Source of the DNA: Microbulbifer elongatus
Lineage (GTDB): Bacteria; Pseudomonadota; Gammaproteobacteria; Pseudomonadales; Cellvibrionaceae
Direction: 5' to 3'
Length of the DNA: 64,000 nucleotides
Assembly: GCF_021165935.1 (NCBI RefSeq)
Contig: NZ_CP088953.1
Coordinates: forward strand, 4,070,501 to 4,134,500
In this document: positions 19,020-29,089 of the stretch, one piece after another
Layout: the number at the start of each line of letters is the position of its first letter
Position numbering within the stretch: position 1 is the first letter of the stretch
Program-made: the position numbers and the translations under genes
The notes under the pieces: model-generated
Database searches by the model: none
Seen by the model: the letters and a program-made list of their open reading frames with translations, nothing else
Told to the model about the DNA's origin: nothing

Positions 19020-20348
19020 TCAGGCAGCGCCGGCGAGGGTGCTGTCCTGCTCGTCTGCTTCATCGGCAAAGAAATCGTGTTCTACGGGTACGTCTTCGCC
19101 TTTCAGAACCTTGGCCACTGCCGCTTCTACAATATCCAACGCCTTGGTCAGGTTCTCGTCGCTGATGGTCAGCGGGCACAGGGTTTTTACCACGTGGTCG
19201 TCGGCACCACTGGTCTCGATGACCAGGCCGTTGCGGAAGGCTTCGGTGGTGATCTTGTCGGCCAGCTCACCACTGACGCAGTTCAGACCACGGAACATAC
19301 CGCGACCGCGGGTGGTCATGTTGCCGTCACCGTATTTGTCGACGATGGTCTGCAGACGCTTCTCGATGTACTCGCCCTTGCGCAGTACTTCCTTGGCAAA
19401 TTTATCGTCGCTCCAGAAGTGTTTGATGGCCGCAGTCGCGGTCACAAACGCCAGGTTGTTACCACGGAAGGTGCCGTTGTGCTCACCGGGCTTCCACTGG
19501 TCCAGCTCCGGCTTCATCAGCACTACCGCGAACGGCAGGCCGTAACCACTCAGAGATTTGGACAGGGTCACGATATCCGGAACGATGCCCGCTTCCTCGA
19601 AGCTGAAGTAGCTACCGGTACGGCCACAGCCCGCCTGAATGTCATCGACGATCAGCAGTACGTCGTGCTTTTTACAGACGTCCTGGAGATTGCGCAGCCA
19701 TTCAACGCTGGCCGCATTGATACCGCCCTCACCCTGTACGGTTTCCACCAGTACCGCAGCCGGATGGTCAATACCACTGGAGGAGTCACTCAGCACCTTG
19801 TCCAGATAGGCGGTGGTGTCGATGTCATCACCCAGGTAACCGTCGTACGGCATACGCGCAACACTGCTCATGCTCACACCAGAGGCACCGCGGTGGTGGG
19901 AGTTACCGGTGGCGGCCAGGGCGCCCAGGCTGCAGCCGTGGAAACCGTTGGTGAAAGAAATGATGTTTTCGCGACCTTTGTATTTACGTGCGATCTTCAG
20001 CGCCGCTTCCACCGCGTTGGTACCGGTAGGGCCGGTGAACTGCATTACGTAGCTCATGTCACGGGGCTTCAGGATGTTCTCGTAAAAGGCTTCCAGGAAT
20101 TCACGCTTGGCCTTGGTGTGCAGATCCAGACCGTGGGTGATGCCGTCCTGCTGAATGTACTCCAGCAGCGCTTCCTTGAAGATCGGGTTGTTGTGCCCGT
20201 AGTTCAGGGTGCCGGCGCCGGCGAGAAAGTCCAGGTACTGATTACCTTCTTCGTCGTACAGGTACTCGCCCTGTGCCTTGTTGAAAACCCGCGGGAAAGC
20301 GCGGGCATAGCTCATTACTTCAGATTCAATCTCGTCAAATACTTTCAT
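19020..20348 (-). CDS. ectB: Diaminobutyrate--2-oxoglutarate transaminase
   Basis: A 442-residue class III PLP aminotransferase that forms L-2,4-diaminobutyrate from aspartate semialdehyde with glutamate as amino donor, the first committed ectoine step. Seen motifs are [33 protein letters not shown], the PLP-binding [20 protein letters not shown] and the lysine-containing [14 protein letters not shown] (Schiff-base Lys at about 268). Length is normal. ATG start with AAGGG upstream. It lies 96 bases after ectA. Confidence 0.97.
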   Translation of the reverse strand: MKVFDEIESEVMSYARAFPRVFNKAQGEYLYDEEGNQYLDFLAGAGTLNYGHNNPIFKEALLEYIQQDGITHGLDLHTKAKREFLEAFYENILKPRDMSYVMQFTGPTGTNAVEAALKIARKYKGRENIISFTNGFHGCSLGALAATGNSHHRGASGVSMSSVARMPYDGYLGDDIDTTAYLDKVLSDSSSGIDHPAAVLVETVQGEGGINAASVEWLRNLQDVCKKHDVLLIVDDIQAGCGRTGSYFSFEEAGIVPDIVTLSKSLSGYGLPFAVVLMKPELDQWKPGEHNGTFRGNNLAFVTATAAIKHFWSDDKFAKEVLRKGEYIEKRLQTIVDKYGDGNMTTRGRGMFRGLNCVSGELADKITTEAFRNGLVIETSGADDHVVKTLCPLTISDENLTKALDIVEAAVAKVLKGEDVPVEHDFFADEADEQDSTLAGAA

Positions 20349-20444
20349 TGTGCAACCCTTGTTCAGTGGCTGAAAAAATCAAAAACAAAAAATGGAAATT
20401 GGGAAACTTCGTTCATTGACCCGTGCGTACAGAGCGGCAACCGC

Positions 20445-21062
20445 TCAACGGGCCACACCCGCCTGCACCGCTGACACATCAAACGGACCGATACGCAACA
20501 GCATTTCGCTGTCGTGCTGGCCTCTGAAGTGGCGGTCGCGATCAAACATCACCGTTTCGGCGAGACCGGCGTCGAGCTTGCGCGCCAGACTGCGGAACAG
20601 CGCCCAGGAGGCGTCGTTGTCCGGAGTAATGGTGGTCTCCAGGTGTGTGACCTGGCTGCAGGCGGGGCGCGCAAGAATCTCGCGCAGCATACGGCCGGCC
20701 AGGCCCATCCCACGGCCGTTCGCCGCCACCGCAACCTGCCAGATGAACAGGGTCTCGGGACGTTCGGGGATGATGTAGCCGGAGATAAAACCTACCAGCT
20801 CGCCATTCAGCTCAGCGGCCACGCTGGTGGCGGCAAAGTGGCTGGCCTGCAGCAGGTTGCAATAGAGGGAATTGGTATCCAGGGGCGGGCAGTTCCCGAT
20901 CAGCTGATGCACATCGGCACCATCTTCGCTGACCGGGCGGCGCAGCTGAACCTGGGCACTCCGGTCGACTGTAGAGCCAGCTTTCGGAGCGTCCGCCGGC
21001 TGCGCCAGCTGTACCTTGTCGTCGATCGAGTCGTCTTCTTTCTGTTCGCTTGTCGCGCTCAA
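20445..21062 (-). CDS. ectA: L-2,4-diaminobutyrate N-gamma-acetyltransferase
   Basis: A 205-residue GNAT acetyltransferase using acetyl-CoA. The catalytic fold runs from about residue 38 (VQLRRPVSEDGADVHQLIGNCPPLDTNSLYCNLL, the EctA signature) through the acetyl-CoA loop VAANGRGMGLAGRML at about 115-129. The first 37 residues are an acidic, poorly conserved extension. No ATG is available; a TTG start at 21062 with AAAGGT upstream is used, and a start slightly later cannot be excluded. First gene of the operon, downstream of an AT-rich promoter region with a palindromic operator candidate at 21097-21110. Confidence 0.94.
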   Translation of the reverse strand: MSATSEQKEDDSIDDKVQLAQPADAPKAGSTVDRSAQVQLRRPVSEDGADVHQLIGNCPPLDTNSLYCNLLQASHFAATSVAAELNGELVGFISGYIIPERPETLFIWQVAVAANGRGMGLAGRMLREILARPACSQVTHLETTITPDNDASWALFRSLARKLDAGLAETVMFDRDRHFRGQHDSEMLLRIGPFDVSAVQAGVAR

Positions 21063-21096
21063 ACCAATACCTTTCGCTTAATTCTTTAGTCATCAA

Positions 21097-21110
21097 ATTG
21101 TTAGAACAAT
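21097..21110. promoter_or_regulatory. Candidate EctR operator in the ectA promoter
   Basis: ATTGTT-AG-AACAAT is a perfect 6-2-6 palindrome 35 bases upstream of the ectA start. On the minus strand TTGATA overlaps its upstream edge and could be a -35 element, so a bound repressor would block transcription. MarR-type EctR repressors of ectoine operons are known to bind such short palindromes at ectA promoters; use of this exact site is inferred. Confidence 0.55.
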
Positions 21111-21278
21111 ATCAAATTTCCTTAACGGCACTGACAGATGGATGTCAGAAAGCAGAACGCCGTTTTAACAACCATGTTCCGCTTGAAATTTGACCTTTTT
21201 CTCAAAAAGTTATTTACTGCTCTAAACAATTAAATCCATAGTACTCTAAATATTAGCGAGGGCGCAAGGCCAAGCCTT

Positions 21279-22106
21279 ATGCAACTTGATCAGAACTCAG
21301 CCAATTCCGGCGCCAGCGGTGAGCACCAGAATCAGGCGAAACCCGCGCAGGCAAAGGGCCCGCGCACCATAGGCGGGCATGAAATTCCCTCTCCGGACCC
21401 CCGGGTAAAGGTGTCGCCAGACTCCACGCGAAAACCGACCAATGATTCAAAATCCGATTTCCAGCAGGGTTTCGACGGCGCGACAATTGACAAACCCGCC
21501 GCAGAACCCAAAATCGGCCGCGGGCAAATGAGCCGCCACGCCTGCCATCCCGATTTCGAGAGCCTGCTGCTGATGGACAAGATTGAAGAAGTACTGATTA
21601 CCCTGCGTCGCCTGATTCGCGCCACCGACCTGCACTCCAAGCAACTGGTCAAAACCGCCGGGCTTACCGCCCCGCAATTGCTACTACTGCAGGCGATCCG
21701 CGAGCAGGGCCAGGTCACCATTGGCGCTCTCGCCAAAGAGATCAGCCTCAGCCAGGCCACCGTAACCACTATTCTCGACCGCCTGGAAAAGCGCGGCCTG
21801 GTCTACCGGGAGCGCTCTTCGGAAGACAAACGCAAGGTCCATGCGTACCTCACCGACAAGGGCGCGGACATCATCCGCGATGCACCGACACCACTGCAGG
21901 AACATTTCGTCAAACAATTCCGCGACCTGCGTGAGTGGGAGCAGTCGATGATTATCTCCTCGCTGCAGCGAGTGGCACTGATGATGGATGCGGAGCATAT
22001 CGACGCTTCGCCGGTACTGGATGTGGGCGACCTGGACCGCAAAGATGGTCGCAATCTACCCACCCAGGACGCCGCCAAAACCGCGAAAAGCCACCACGAA
22101 AACTGA
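21279..22106 (+). CDS. ectR: MarR-family regulator of the ectoine operon (EctR-like)
   Basis: A 275-residue protein in which residues about 95-235 form a MarR winged helix (DKIEEVLITLRRLIRATDLHSKQLVKTAGLTAPQLLLLQAI as dimer and first helices, IGALAKEISLSQATVTTILDRLEKRGLVYRERSSEDKRKVHAYLT as the reading head). It is divergent from ectABC, the usual place for EctR. Odd points are an 84-residue disordered N-terminal extension and a 40-residue polar tail; EctR proteins are usually about 180 residues. An internal ATG at 21528 would give a normal-length protein but lacks a good ribosome site. Role inferred from family and position. Confidence 0.85.
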   Translation: MQLDQNSANSGASGEHQNQAKPAQAKGPRTIGGHEIPSPDPRVKVSPDSTRKPTNDSKSDFQQGFDGATIDKPAAEPKIGRGQMSRHACHPDFESLLLMDKIEEVLITLRRLIRATDLHSKQLVKTAGLTAPQLLLLQAIREQGQVTIGALAKEISLSQATVTTILDRLEKRGLVYRERSSEDKRKVHAYLTDKGADIIRDAPTPLQEHFVKQFRDLREWEQSMIISSLQRVALMMDAEHIDASPVLDVGDLDRKDGRNLPTQDAAKTAKSHHEN

Positions 22107-22186
22107 ACGCCCGGCGCAAAAATCACACGTAGATTTCCGCGCCAGTGCAAGGTTTGTTCTATTTCGTAACAATTCTCATCCAATCA

Positions 22187-22214
22187 TTGCAATCACGCGG
22201 CAGTTGGGTATAAA
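22187..22214 (+). promoter_or_regulatory. Sigma70-type promoter candidate and long leader of the FHA gene
   Basis: TTGCAA (22187-22192) and TATAAA (22209-22214) are separated by 16 bases. The nearest supported start codon is at 22627, giving a leader of about 400 bases. The frames open in that leader are not protein-like, so the rest of the 520-base gap holds no gene that I can support. Confidence 0.5.
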
Positions 22215-22626
22215 TGGGGCAACAACACGCGGTGCCCTCTCGCCGGCTATTCGACACGTATTCTGGTCGGCCAGCGGTAAGTGGACACCAACTCAAGACA
22301 GCGGCGCACTGCGCTGTCGCGGCAGACAAAAACGGCTCAGAAAACGCCCGATCCAATGATGGGTGGACGCATGAACCCGGAGCACCTTGCTCACGGGTCG
22401 GATGCCTACCCCCACACCCGCGACCGCGCCCCGGCGAAAACGACCGGCAAGAATCCGGTGAGAGTGCTATTCGCCCTCTCTTCCTCCGAGCACATGGCCG
22501 TGCTCGGCAAAAAGCGACTCCGGCCGCCCTGTCTTGCAACTTCTGTTTGGAATCCAGCCCCCAACGCCGAGCCCGGCCGGGGCCGTCACCGGATATCCAC
22601 TCAGCTTTTTGGGGAAAGGACTGAAC

Positions 22627-23637
22627 ATGGCCTGCTTGCAACATCCTGACCGCGATCAACCGGTCTACCTGATGGCGCACCACACTGTTGGCCGCCGCCA
22701 GGGAGTCGCCGACACGCGCATCACGTTGCCGGAAATTTCTGGCATTCACGCTGCCATCCAGTGGACCGGCAGCCATTGGATTATTCGCTACCTCAGCCGC
22801 AACGGTACCTGGGTCAACGGCCAGCAACTGATCCCCGCCAAAAATCAGCAGCTACACCTGAGCGACAAACTCACCTTTGGCCGCGCCAACAATCCGGAGT
22901 GGGTGGTGGAAAACCTCGATCCGCCGGAAAACCTGCTGATCGACATGGAGACCGGTGAAGGTATTCCCCTGGAGTCCTACCACCTGTTGCCGGACGAGCA
23001 CGACCCCATCGCCAGCCTGCACTTCAACCCCGTCAATGGCGTATGGATCTACGACATCCTCGATTGCGCAGAAAATCGCGACAGTGCGCGAGTGGTCACC
23101 CACGGCGCCCGCATCGATTGCGCCCGCAGCAGCTGGCAACTGTTCCTCGGGAACAGCCAAAGCACCACCACCGAGCTGTCATTCAAGAATCTGTGCATCT
23201 CCGATTTCCGCCTGCGTTACACCGTTAGCCACCACGAAGAACACGTACAGCTTCAGCTCACCAAAGATGAAATGAAGCTGGACCTGGCGGCGCGCTCGCA
23301 CAATTACCTGCTGCTGTACCTGGCCCGTGCACGCATCCGCGATATTCAGCGCGGTGTCGATGAAGCAGATCAGGGCTGGGTCGCCATCGACCTGGCCACT
23401 CGTGAACTGGGCATTACCGTCAATCACCTGAACACCCAGATTTTCCGCGCCCGCAAACAGATTGCCGACAGCCTGCCAGATGCCATCGACACCTCGCGCC
23501 TGGTTGAGCGCCGCTCCTATGAAATGCGCCTGGGTTGTACGCAGCTGGATATTTTCAAAGGGTCACAAAAAGAAGAACTGGAAGCATCCACCGGTGAATA
23601 TCCGGTGAGTGCAGTGAGCGAGACGGAGCCGGCCTGA
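22627..23637 (+). CDS. FHA-domain protein with C-terminal winged-helix-like region
   Basis: A 336-residue soluble protein. Residues about 15-100 form an FHA domain, which binds phosphothreonine (HTVGRRQGVADTRITLPEISGIHAAIQWTGSHWIIRYLSRNGTWVNGQQL shows the GR, SxxH-like and NG elements). Residues about 215-300 resemble a winged helix (HNYLLLYLARARI, then LATRELGITVNHLNTQIFRARKQI). This suggests a regulator read out through the neighbouring Ser/Thr kinase. The ATG at 22627 has AAAGGA at good spacing. The kinase gene starts 79 bases downstream. DNA binding is inferred from pattern only. Confidence 0.82.
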   Translation: MACLQHPDRDQPVYLMAHHTVGRRQGVADTRITLPEISGIHAAIQWTGSHWIIRYLSRNGTWVNGQQLIPAKNQQLHLSDKLTFGRANNPEWVVENLDPPENLLIDMETGEGIPLESYHLLPDEHDPIASLHFNPVNGVWIYDILDCAENRDSARVVTHGARIDCARSSWQLFLGNSQSTTTELSFKNLCISDFRLRYTVSHHEEHVQLQLTKDEMKLDLAARSHNYLLLYLARARIRDIQRGVDEADQGWVAIDLATRELGITVNHLNTQIFRARKQIADSLPDAIDTSRLVERRSYEMRLGCTQLDIFKGSQKEELEASTGEYPVSAVSETEPA

Positions 23638-23716
23638 TACCGGCCCCCAGGCAAGGAGCAGGACTGAATCCACGGACGGCGGTTCTCCCGTAGATTTATT
23701 TACCGCAGTCATCAAC

Positions 23717-26362
23717 ATGCAGTCAGAGCAGTTACCATTTTACATCGGCCGTTATCACGCCACCGCCAGACTGGGTTCCGGCGGTATGGGCGTGGTCTAC
23801 CTTGCCACCGATGAGCGACTCAATCGCCAGGTCGCGATCAAAAAACTGCTGCGCAATCCCAACAGCGGCAACGCCGACGAACGCATCCGCCGCGAGGCTA
23901 TGCTGCTCGCGCAACTCAACCACAACAACATCGTGCAACTTTACGATGTGGTGGACGAGGACAGCGGCATTGCACTGGTGATGGAGTACGTGGACGGCTG
24001 CAACCTCGACCGCTGGAACAGAGAACGCTCCCCCAACCTGCAGCAGAAACTGCAACTGCTCAAACAGATCTGTACCGGACTCACCCGCGCCCATAGCGCC
24101 GGCATCATTCACCGGGACCTGAAAGCGGAAAATATCCTGGTGGACAGTAACGCCACCATCAAGATTACCGATTTCGGCATTGCCAAGAACTGGCAGGAAG
24201 ACAGCGACCTTACCCGCGAGCAGCATGTGGCAGGCAGCTGGGGCACCATGTCGCCGGAACAGGCCCAGGGCAAACCCCTCGATAACCGCAGCGACCTGTT
24301 CTCCCTCGGTGTTCTGGCGTACCGCCTGCTGTGTGGACAAAACCCGTTTGGGGACAACAACAGCCCCTACGTCATCGTCGATCGCATCGTAAAAAGCCCG
24401 CACCCGCCAGCCTCCAGATTGGCCCCAGAGCTGCCGGCGGCCCTGAGCGACCTCCTGGACCGGCTACTGGCAAAGCAGCCGGAGCGGCGCCCGCTGAACG
24501 CCGCGGAAGTAGCCATGGAGCTGGAGTCCCTGTTGCAGCAATGCCGCGGCAGCGGCAGCTTTACCCGCACGCACAGCATTACCGCCACGGTTACCGCCGA
24601 GCGGTACTTTCATCGTCCGCACAAGCCCCGTCATTTACTCGCCCGAGTGGCAATGGGCGCGCTGGCGACCTGTGTCATCGGCGTGACCACCGTGGTGGGC
24701 ATCTCCCTTTATTCTGCTCCGGCGGAATCCCAGAAAGGGCGCTATATCGCCGTACTCGACCCCGCCGACCAAGGCTCGGAAGCCACCGCACCCAATCAGC
24801 GGTTGCTGATCAGCAATGTACATAGCGCGCTCAAACAGGGGCTCTCTGACCGCAACGGCCTGCACCTGATTTCTTTTTCCGAGTCCCGCAAACATGCGGG
24901 GCAACCCCTCGCGACCCAGGCAAAGTCGCTCAACGCCGATCTGATGCTGGTACCCGATGTGGAATGTGAGGAGCACAGCTGCGAGCTCTCACTGGAGCTA
25001 TTGGACAGCGACACCCTCGCCGTCATCGGCAGCGAAAGCACCCGCCTGGTGATTGATGAAGGACTGGAAAGCCGCGCGCGCACCCTGCACCAGCTCGACA
25101 AACTGCTTATTGACTACCCGGCCCAGACCGCCGACGCGGCCTCGCAGATCAGCGACGAGGATTACCTCACCTACCTCAGCATCTACGCCCAGCGCAACAA
25201 CTACCGGGTGCTCGAATCCCTGCTCGACCAACTGGATGCGTTGCAGGAAAGAGCACCGGGATTTACCCCGCTGTATGAACTCTATACGGAAACAGCGCTC
25301 GACCACGACTTCAACTCCCGCGCAGCAGAAGCCGGCGACCGCCTGGAGCGGCTGCTGAAGAAGGCACCGACCTGGCTGAGAGAAACACCGGAGTTCACCG
25401 TCAGTGCGTTCCGCCTGGCGGTAATGCGCAATGACACCAGCCGCGCCGAAGCGCTTCTGGAAAAACTGAAGCTGAACCTGCCGGACAAAGCCAGCTACTA
25501 CCAGGTGGTATCCATGTACCACCAGCTGCGCGGTGACTATGACAAGGCGCTGGAAAGTATCAACCGCTCACTGGAACTCCGCACCAGTTACGACTACCTG
25601 GACCAGAAAGCGCTGATCCTGACCCTCGCCGGGAATATGCCTGCCGCCAACAAGGTGCTGAAACAGGCGATCGCCCTCAACAGCGAGCTCGTCGATGCCA
25701 CCTCCCTGCTCGCCAGCAATATGCTCGACCAGGGGCAGCCCCAGGAAACTATCCGCCTGCTCACCGAGGCCGGCCTCGATCGCATCAGCATCACCGATAT
25801 ATACAACCTGTGCCAGGCCTACTATATCGAGCGGCAGTACGATCAGTCCCTGCAGTGTTTCCAGCGGGTCTCCGAGCTTGCCCCCAAAGACTCCGCCCCG
25901 CTGCTGTACCGTGCAGAAATTGCCCGGGAGCTCGACAAACCACAAAAGGCCCGGGAATATGCGCAACAGGCCCTCGAGTTGACACAGCACCGGGACGACT
26001 GGGAAGGCCTGCTGCTACAGGCTCGCGCCTACGCCGAACTGGGCGAGGCCGAGAAGGCGGTGGAAAATCTGCTCAATATCCGCCGCGAGGCTCCGGACGA
26101 CCTCTACACCAACTACACCCGCGCCCAGGTATATATCTCCACCGGTGACCTGCTCTCCGCCAAGGCGCATATCCGCAAGACCCTCCAGCAGGGCATCTCG
26201 CCGATCTGGTATTGCACCCCGCGGTTTGTCAAAATCTGCAATCTGACCGCCTTCGACGACCTCCGGCTGCAATACCCTGGTCTCTGCGGCGGCGAACACA
26301 AGAACAAGCCGGACGGCGATTCCCAGATCGCCGCCAGTGGCGAAGCCAGCACGAAGCTTTGA
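23717..26362 (+). CDS. Transmembrane Ser/Thr protein kinase with TPR-rich C-terminus (kinase 1)
   Basis: An 881-residue Hanks-type kinase. The N-terminal kinase domain (about 8-275) has the P-loop GSGGMGVVYLA, VAIKKL lysine, catalytic HRDLKAEN (Asp about 134), DFG (Asp about 152) and GTMSPEQA, so it should be active. A membrane helix follows at about 310-332 (LARVAMGALATCVIGVTTVVGISLY), then an outer part starting with YIAVLDPADQG and a long series of TPR repeats to the end. Likely substrates are the FHA proteins encoded beside it. A second kinase of the same layout follows 114 bases downstream, indicating an old duplication. Confidence 0.93.
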   Translation: MQSEQLPFYIGRYHATARLGSGGMGVVYLATDERLNRQVAIKKLLRNPNSGNADERIRREAMLLAQLNHNNIVQLYDVVDEDSGIALVMEYVDGCNLDRWNRERSPNLQQKLQLLKQICTGLTRAHSAGIIHRDLKAENILVDSNATIKITDFGIAKNWQEDSDLTREQHVAGSWGTMSPEQAQGKPLDNRSDLFSLGVLAYRLLCGQNPFGDNNSPYVIVDRIVKSPHPPASRLAPELPAALSDLLDRLLAKQPERRPLNAAEVAMELESLLQQCRGSGSFTRTHSITATVTAERYFHRPHKPRHLLARVAMGALATCVIGVTTVVGISLYSAPAESQKGRYIAVLDPADQGSEATAPNQRLLISNVHSALKQGLSDRNGLHLISFSESRKHAGQPLATQAKSLNADLMLVPDVECEEHSCELSLELLDSDTLAVIGSESTRLVIDEGLESRARTLHQLDKLLIDYPAQTADAASQISDEDYLTYLSIYAQRNNYRVLESLLDQLDALQERAPGFTPLYELYTETALDHDFNSRAAEAGDRLERLLKKAPTWLRETPEFTVSAFRLAVMRNDTSRAEALLEKLKLNLPDKASYYQVVSMYHQLRGDYDKALESINRSLELRTSYDYLDQKALILTLAGNMPAANKVLKQAIALNSELVDATSLLASNMLDQGQPQETIRLLTEAGLDRISITDIYNLCQAYYIERQYDQSLQCFQRVSELAPKDSAPLLYRAEIARELDKPQKAREYAQQALELTQHRDDWEGLLLQARAYAELGEAEKAVENLLNIRREAPDDLYTNYTRAQVYISTGDLLSAKAHIRKTLQQGISPIWYCTPRFVKICNLTAFDDLRLQYPGLCGGEHKNKPDGDSQIAASGEASTKL

Positions 26363-26476
26363 TCGCACAACCGATTCACTCTTCAACGCTCCGGCGCGCC
26401 CGTTTTTAGTGTTCGTGTTCCTATGTGGGCCCAGCGGTAACGGGTCCGGGCTCAATCACAACAAGAACACACGCAG

Positions 26477-29089
26477 ATGGACATTGCCGACTCCGAGGTT
26501 GCACCGCAATCTCCCGCAACCGATGCACCGCAGCTGAGCGACCGCTACCAGATCCAGAGCACTCTCGGTGCCGGGGGCATGGGCGTGGTCTACCTGGCGG
26601 AAGACCTCAAGCTGCAGCGACGGGTGGCGATCAAGCGGCTCAAGGCCGACGCCGCCAGTGACAATGCCCACCAGCGCATCCAGCAGGAAGCGCGCCTGCT
26701 CGCCCAGCTCAATCACCCCAATATTGTCGCCTTGCACGATGTGCTGGAAGACACCCTGGACAATGGCGGCCGCAGCGTTGCCCTGGTGATGGAATATATC
26801 GAGGGCACAACCCTGCGCGCCTGGATGCGCGAGCGCACACCCAACCTGCAACAGAAACTCAGCCTGCTGATGCAGATCTGCCAGGGCCTGCAGCAGGCCC
26901 ACGACCTCGGCATCATTCACCGGGACCTGAAGTCCGACAATATCCTGATTGCGGAAAACGCCAAAGGCGAACCGGTGGCCAAGATCACCGACTTCGGCAT
27001 CGCCAAATCCCAGCAACTGGACGAACAGACCCTGACTGCGGAAAACCAGCTGGCCGGCACCATCACCGCCATGTCGCCGGAACAGATCCTCGGCAAAGCC
27101 CTGGATGCCCGCAGCGACCTGTTCAGCCTTGGCACCATCGCCTACGAGCTGCTCACCGGCAGCCGCCCCTTCGGCAAAAACGACACCGGCGCCCTGGCAA
27201 TGGCCCACCGCGTCACCAACGACCCGCACACCCCACCGCAACAGGCCTGGGCCGGTATCCCCGAGCCCCTGGCAATCCTGCTGGACAAACTCCTCGCCAA
27301 AGATCCGTCCCAGCGCCCGCAGAGTGCGCAGATTGTGTATCAGGGCTTTGCCCTGCTGCATAAACAGGGGCTGGAGGCCGAAAGCGAAGACTACACCGCG
27401 ACCCTCACCGACCTGTTTACCCACCACAAAATCAAATCCCGCCGCCGCTGGCAGCGGGCGCTGGCGATTGTTGCCGCCGCATTGGTTTTGAGTATCGGGG
27501 GTTACTGGGGCTGGAAGGAATTCACCCGGCTGGAGCCGCAGTATATTGCGGTGATGCCGGTGGAGATTAATGGGGAGATTCGCGGGGAGCAGAATGCCAA
27601 GGCGCTGACGCGGACCATGGTGCGACAGGCGTTGATGAATTCGGTTTCGCAGTTGAAGGCGAGTGCGTTGGTGAGTTTTGAGCCTAAGGTGGGGCAAGAC
27701 TTTGAAGCCCAGTTGCAAAAATTACGAGATAAAGGTGTAACCGATGCGCTGTTTGCGCGACTAGAATGCGCGGAGGTTCGGTGTGAAATCGAAATTCAAC
27801 GCTTGGCACCACAAGACAGCCGCATTAAACAACAGGAAAGCTTTACTTTCCTAACGGATAAGGTTCAAGAAGCGCAGTATCGCACCAGTAACAGTACTGC
27901 CAATCTGTTCGCGCTGCCGTACCAGCGAGGTGACCTCTCTCTGGCAACAATGTCAGATGGCGACTACAAGCGGTATCTAGATGTCCTGAGTCGAATGGAG
28001 GCCAAGGAGCTTAGTGAGAATGATCTCAGTGAACTGTTCACACTGAGCAATCGCTACCCTCGCAATATATATATCTACCAGAGTTTCACCGATGTAGCAG
28101 CGCGCCTGTTTGTTCTTGACGGTAATACGACGCACTTGGAGTCCGCACTGCAATCTATCGAAAAAGCAAATAAATTTGGAATCCCCAAATCACTGACAAG
28201 CCGACTAAAACTATTCATTTACGGTTTAGGTGACTATTCTGATCAATACGAACAGTTAATCTCAGATCTTGAGACAACGGACGTCCCACTCGCAGAACTA
28301 CTCAGCGAGCGCGCCCGCTACCACTACCGAGCTGGGAACTACGAATCAGGCCTAAAATATGCAACAGAAGCCGCTGAACTCAATCCATCCGCAGACAACC
28401 TTCACCTGACTGCCCTGAACCAGATAGCAAGCGGCAACTACGATGAAGGACGTATAACTCTTAATGAGACGATTAAAGTCTTTCCGGAGCACTGGTCTTC
28501 ATATTCCGCCCTGGGCGTAATCGAGCTGGAAAACGGAAATCTTGAAACGGCCGAACAGGCAATTACCTCAATCCCAGAAAACCTTCGGGGCTGGCGCACT
28601 AAATCCAACCTCGGAGTCATTTATTTCTTACAAAAAAAGTACTCAGAAGCGCTTTTGATTCAACAAGAAATTCTCAACTCCAACCCGGATAGCATTGAAA
28701 CCATGGAAGAAATTGCTTCAAGCCATTTAATGCTTGGGGAGAACGAAATGGCAATGAATCAATACAGGAAAATATTAGAAATCACTGACGATGAAGAAGA
28801 TTTCGAAGAGTCTAGGTATAAAGCCATCGCATTGGCAAACCTTGGAGAACTAAATGACGCGATTGCTATTAGCAACCGATTGCTGAAGAAAGCGGCTGAT
28901 GATACCTATATACAATATAATGCAGGGCAAGTTTACGCTCTAGCAGAAGAGTGGAGTTCTGCCAATTATTATATTGAGCGTCTATTGGAGCAAGGCATGA
29001 GCGCAGAATGGTTTAGTCTCCCAGCATTTCAGCGAATCTGCACCCAGCCTCAAGCCTCAAGAAATGTAAAAAACGCTATTTGCAGATAA
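26477..29089 (+). CDS. Transmembrane Ser/Thr protein kinase with TPR C-terminus (kinase 2)
   Basis: An 870-residue paralogue of the preceding kinase. Kinase domain at about 20-295 with GAGGMGVVYLA, VAIKRL, HRDLKSDN (Asp about 150), DFG (Asp about 172) and GTITAMSPEQ; membrane helix at about 326-343 (ALAIVAAALVLSIGGYWG); then an outer part starting YIAVMPVEI and TPR repeats. The base composition changes sharply near 27.5-27.7 kb: the kinase part is GC-rich like its neighbours, while the rest is much richer in A and T, as is its use of third codon positions. Its stop codon abuts the stop of the convergent gene with no base between. Confidence 0.93.
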   Translation: MDIADSEVAPQSPATDAPQLSDRYQIQSTLGAGGMGVVYLAEDLKLQRRVAIKRLKADAASDNAHQRIQQEARLLAQLNHPNIVALHDVLEDTLDNGGRSVALVMEYIEGTTLRAWMRERTPNLQQKLSLLMQICQGLQQAHDLGIIHRDLKSDNILIAENAKGEPVAKITDFGIAKSQQLDEQTLTAENQLAGTITAMSPEQILGKALDARSDLFSLGTIAYELLTGSRPFGKNDTGALAMAHRVTNDPHTPPQQAWAGIPEPLAILLDKLLAKDPSQRPQSAQIVYQGFALLHKQGLEAESEDYTATLTDLFTHHKIKSRRRWQRALAIVAAALVLSIGGYWGWKEFTRLEPQYIAVMPVEINGEIRGEQNAKALTRTMVRQALMNSVSQLKASALVSFEPKVGQDFEAQLQKLRDKGVTDALFARLECAEVRCEIEIQRLAPQDSRIKQQESFTFLTDKVQEAQYRTSNSTANLFALPYQRGDLSLATMSDGDYKRYLDVLSRMEAKELSENDLSELFTLSNRYPRNIYIYQSFTDVAARLFVLDGNTTHLESALQSIEKANKFGIPKSLTSRLKLFIYGLGDYSDQYEQLISDLETTDVPLAELLSERARYHYRAGNYESGLKYATEAAELNPSADNLHLTALNQIASGNYDEGRITLNETIKVFPEHWSSYSALGVIELENGNLETAEQAITSIPENLRGWRTKSNLGVIYFLQKKYSEALLIQQEILNSNPDSIETMEEIASSHLMLGENEMAMNQYRKILEITDDEEDFEESRYKAIALANLGELNDAIAISNRLLKKAADDTYIQYNAGQVYALAEEWSSANYYIERLLEQGMSAEWFSLPAFQRICTQPQASRNVKNAICR

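Noticed and set aside
22214..22624. A 136-residue frame in the leader of the FHA gene.
   Set aside because: Composition is Arg/Pro/Ser-rich without domain pattern; more likely untranslated leader.
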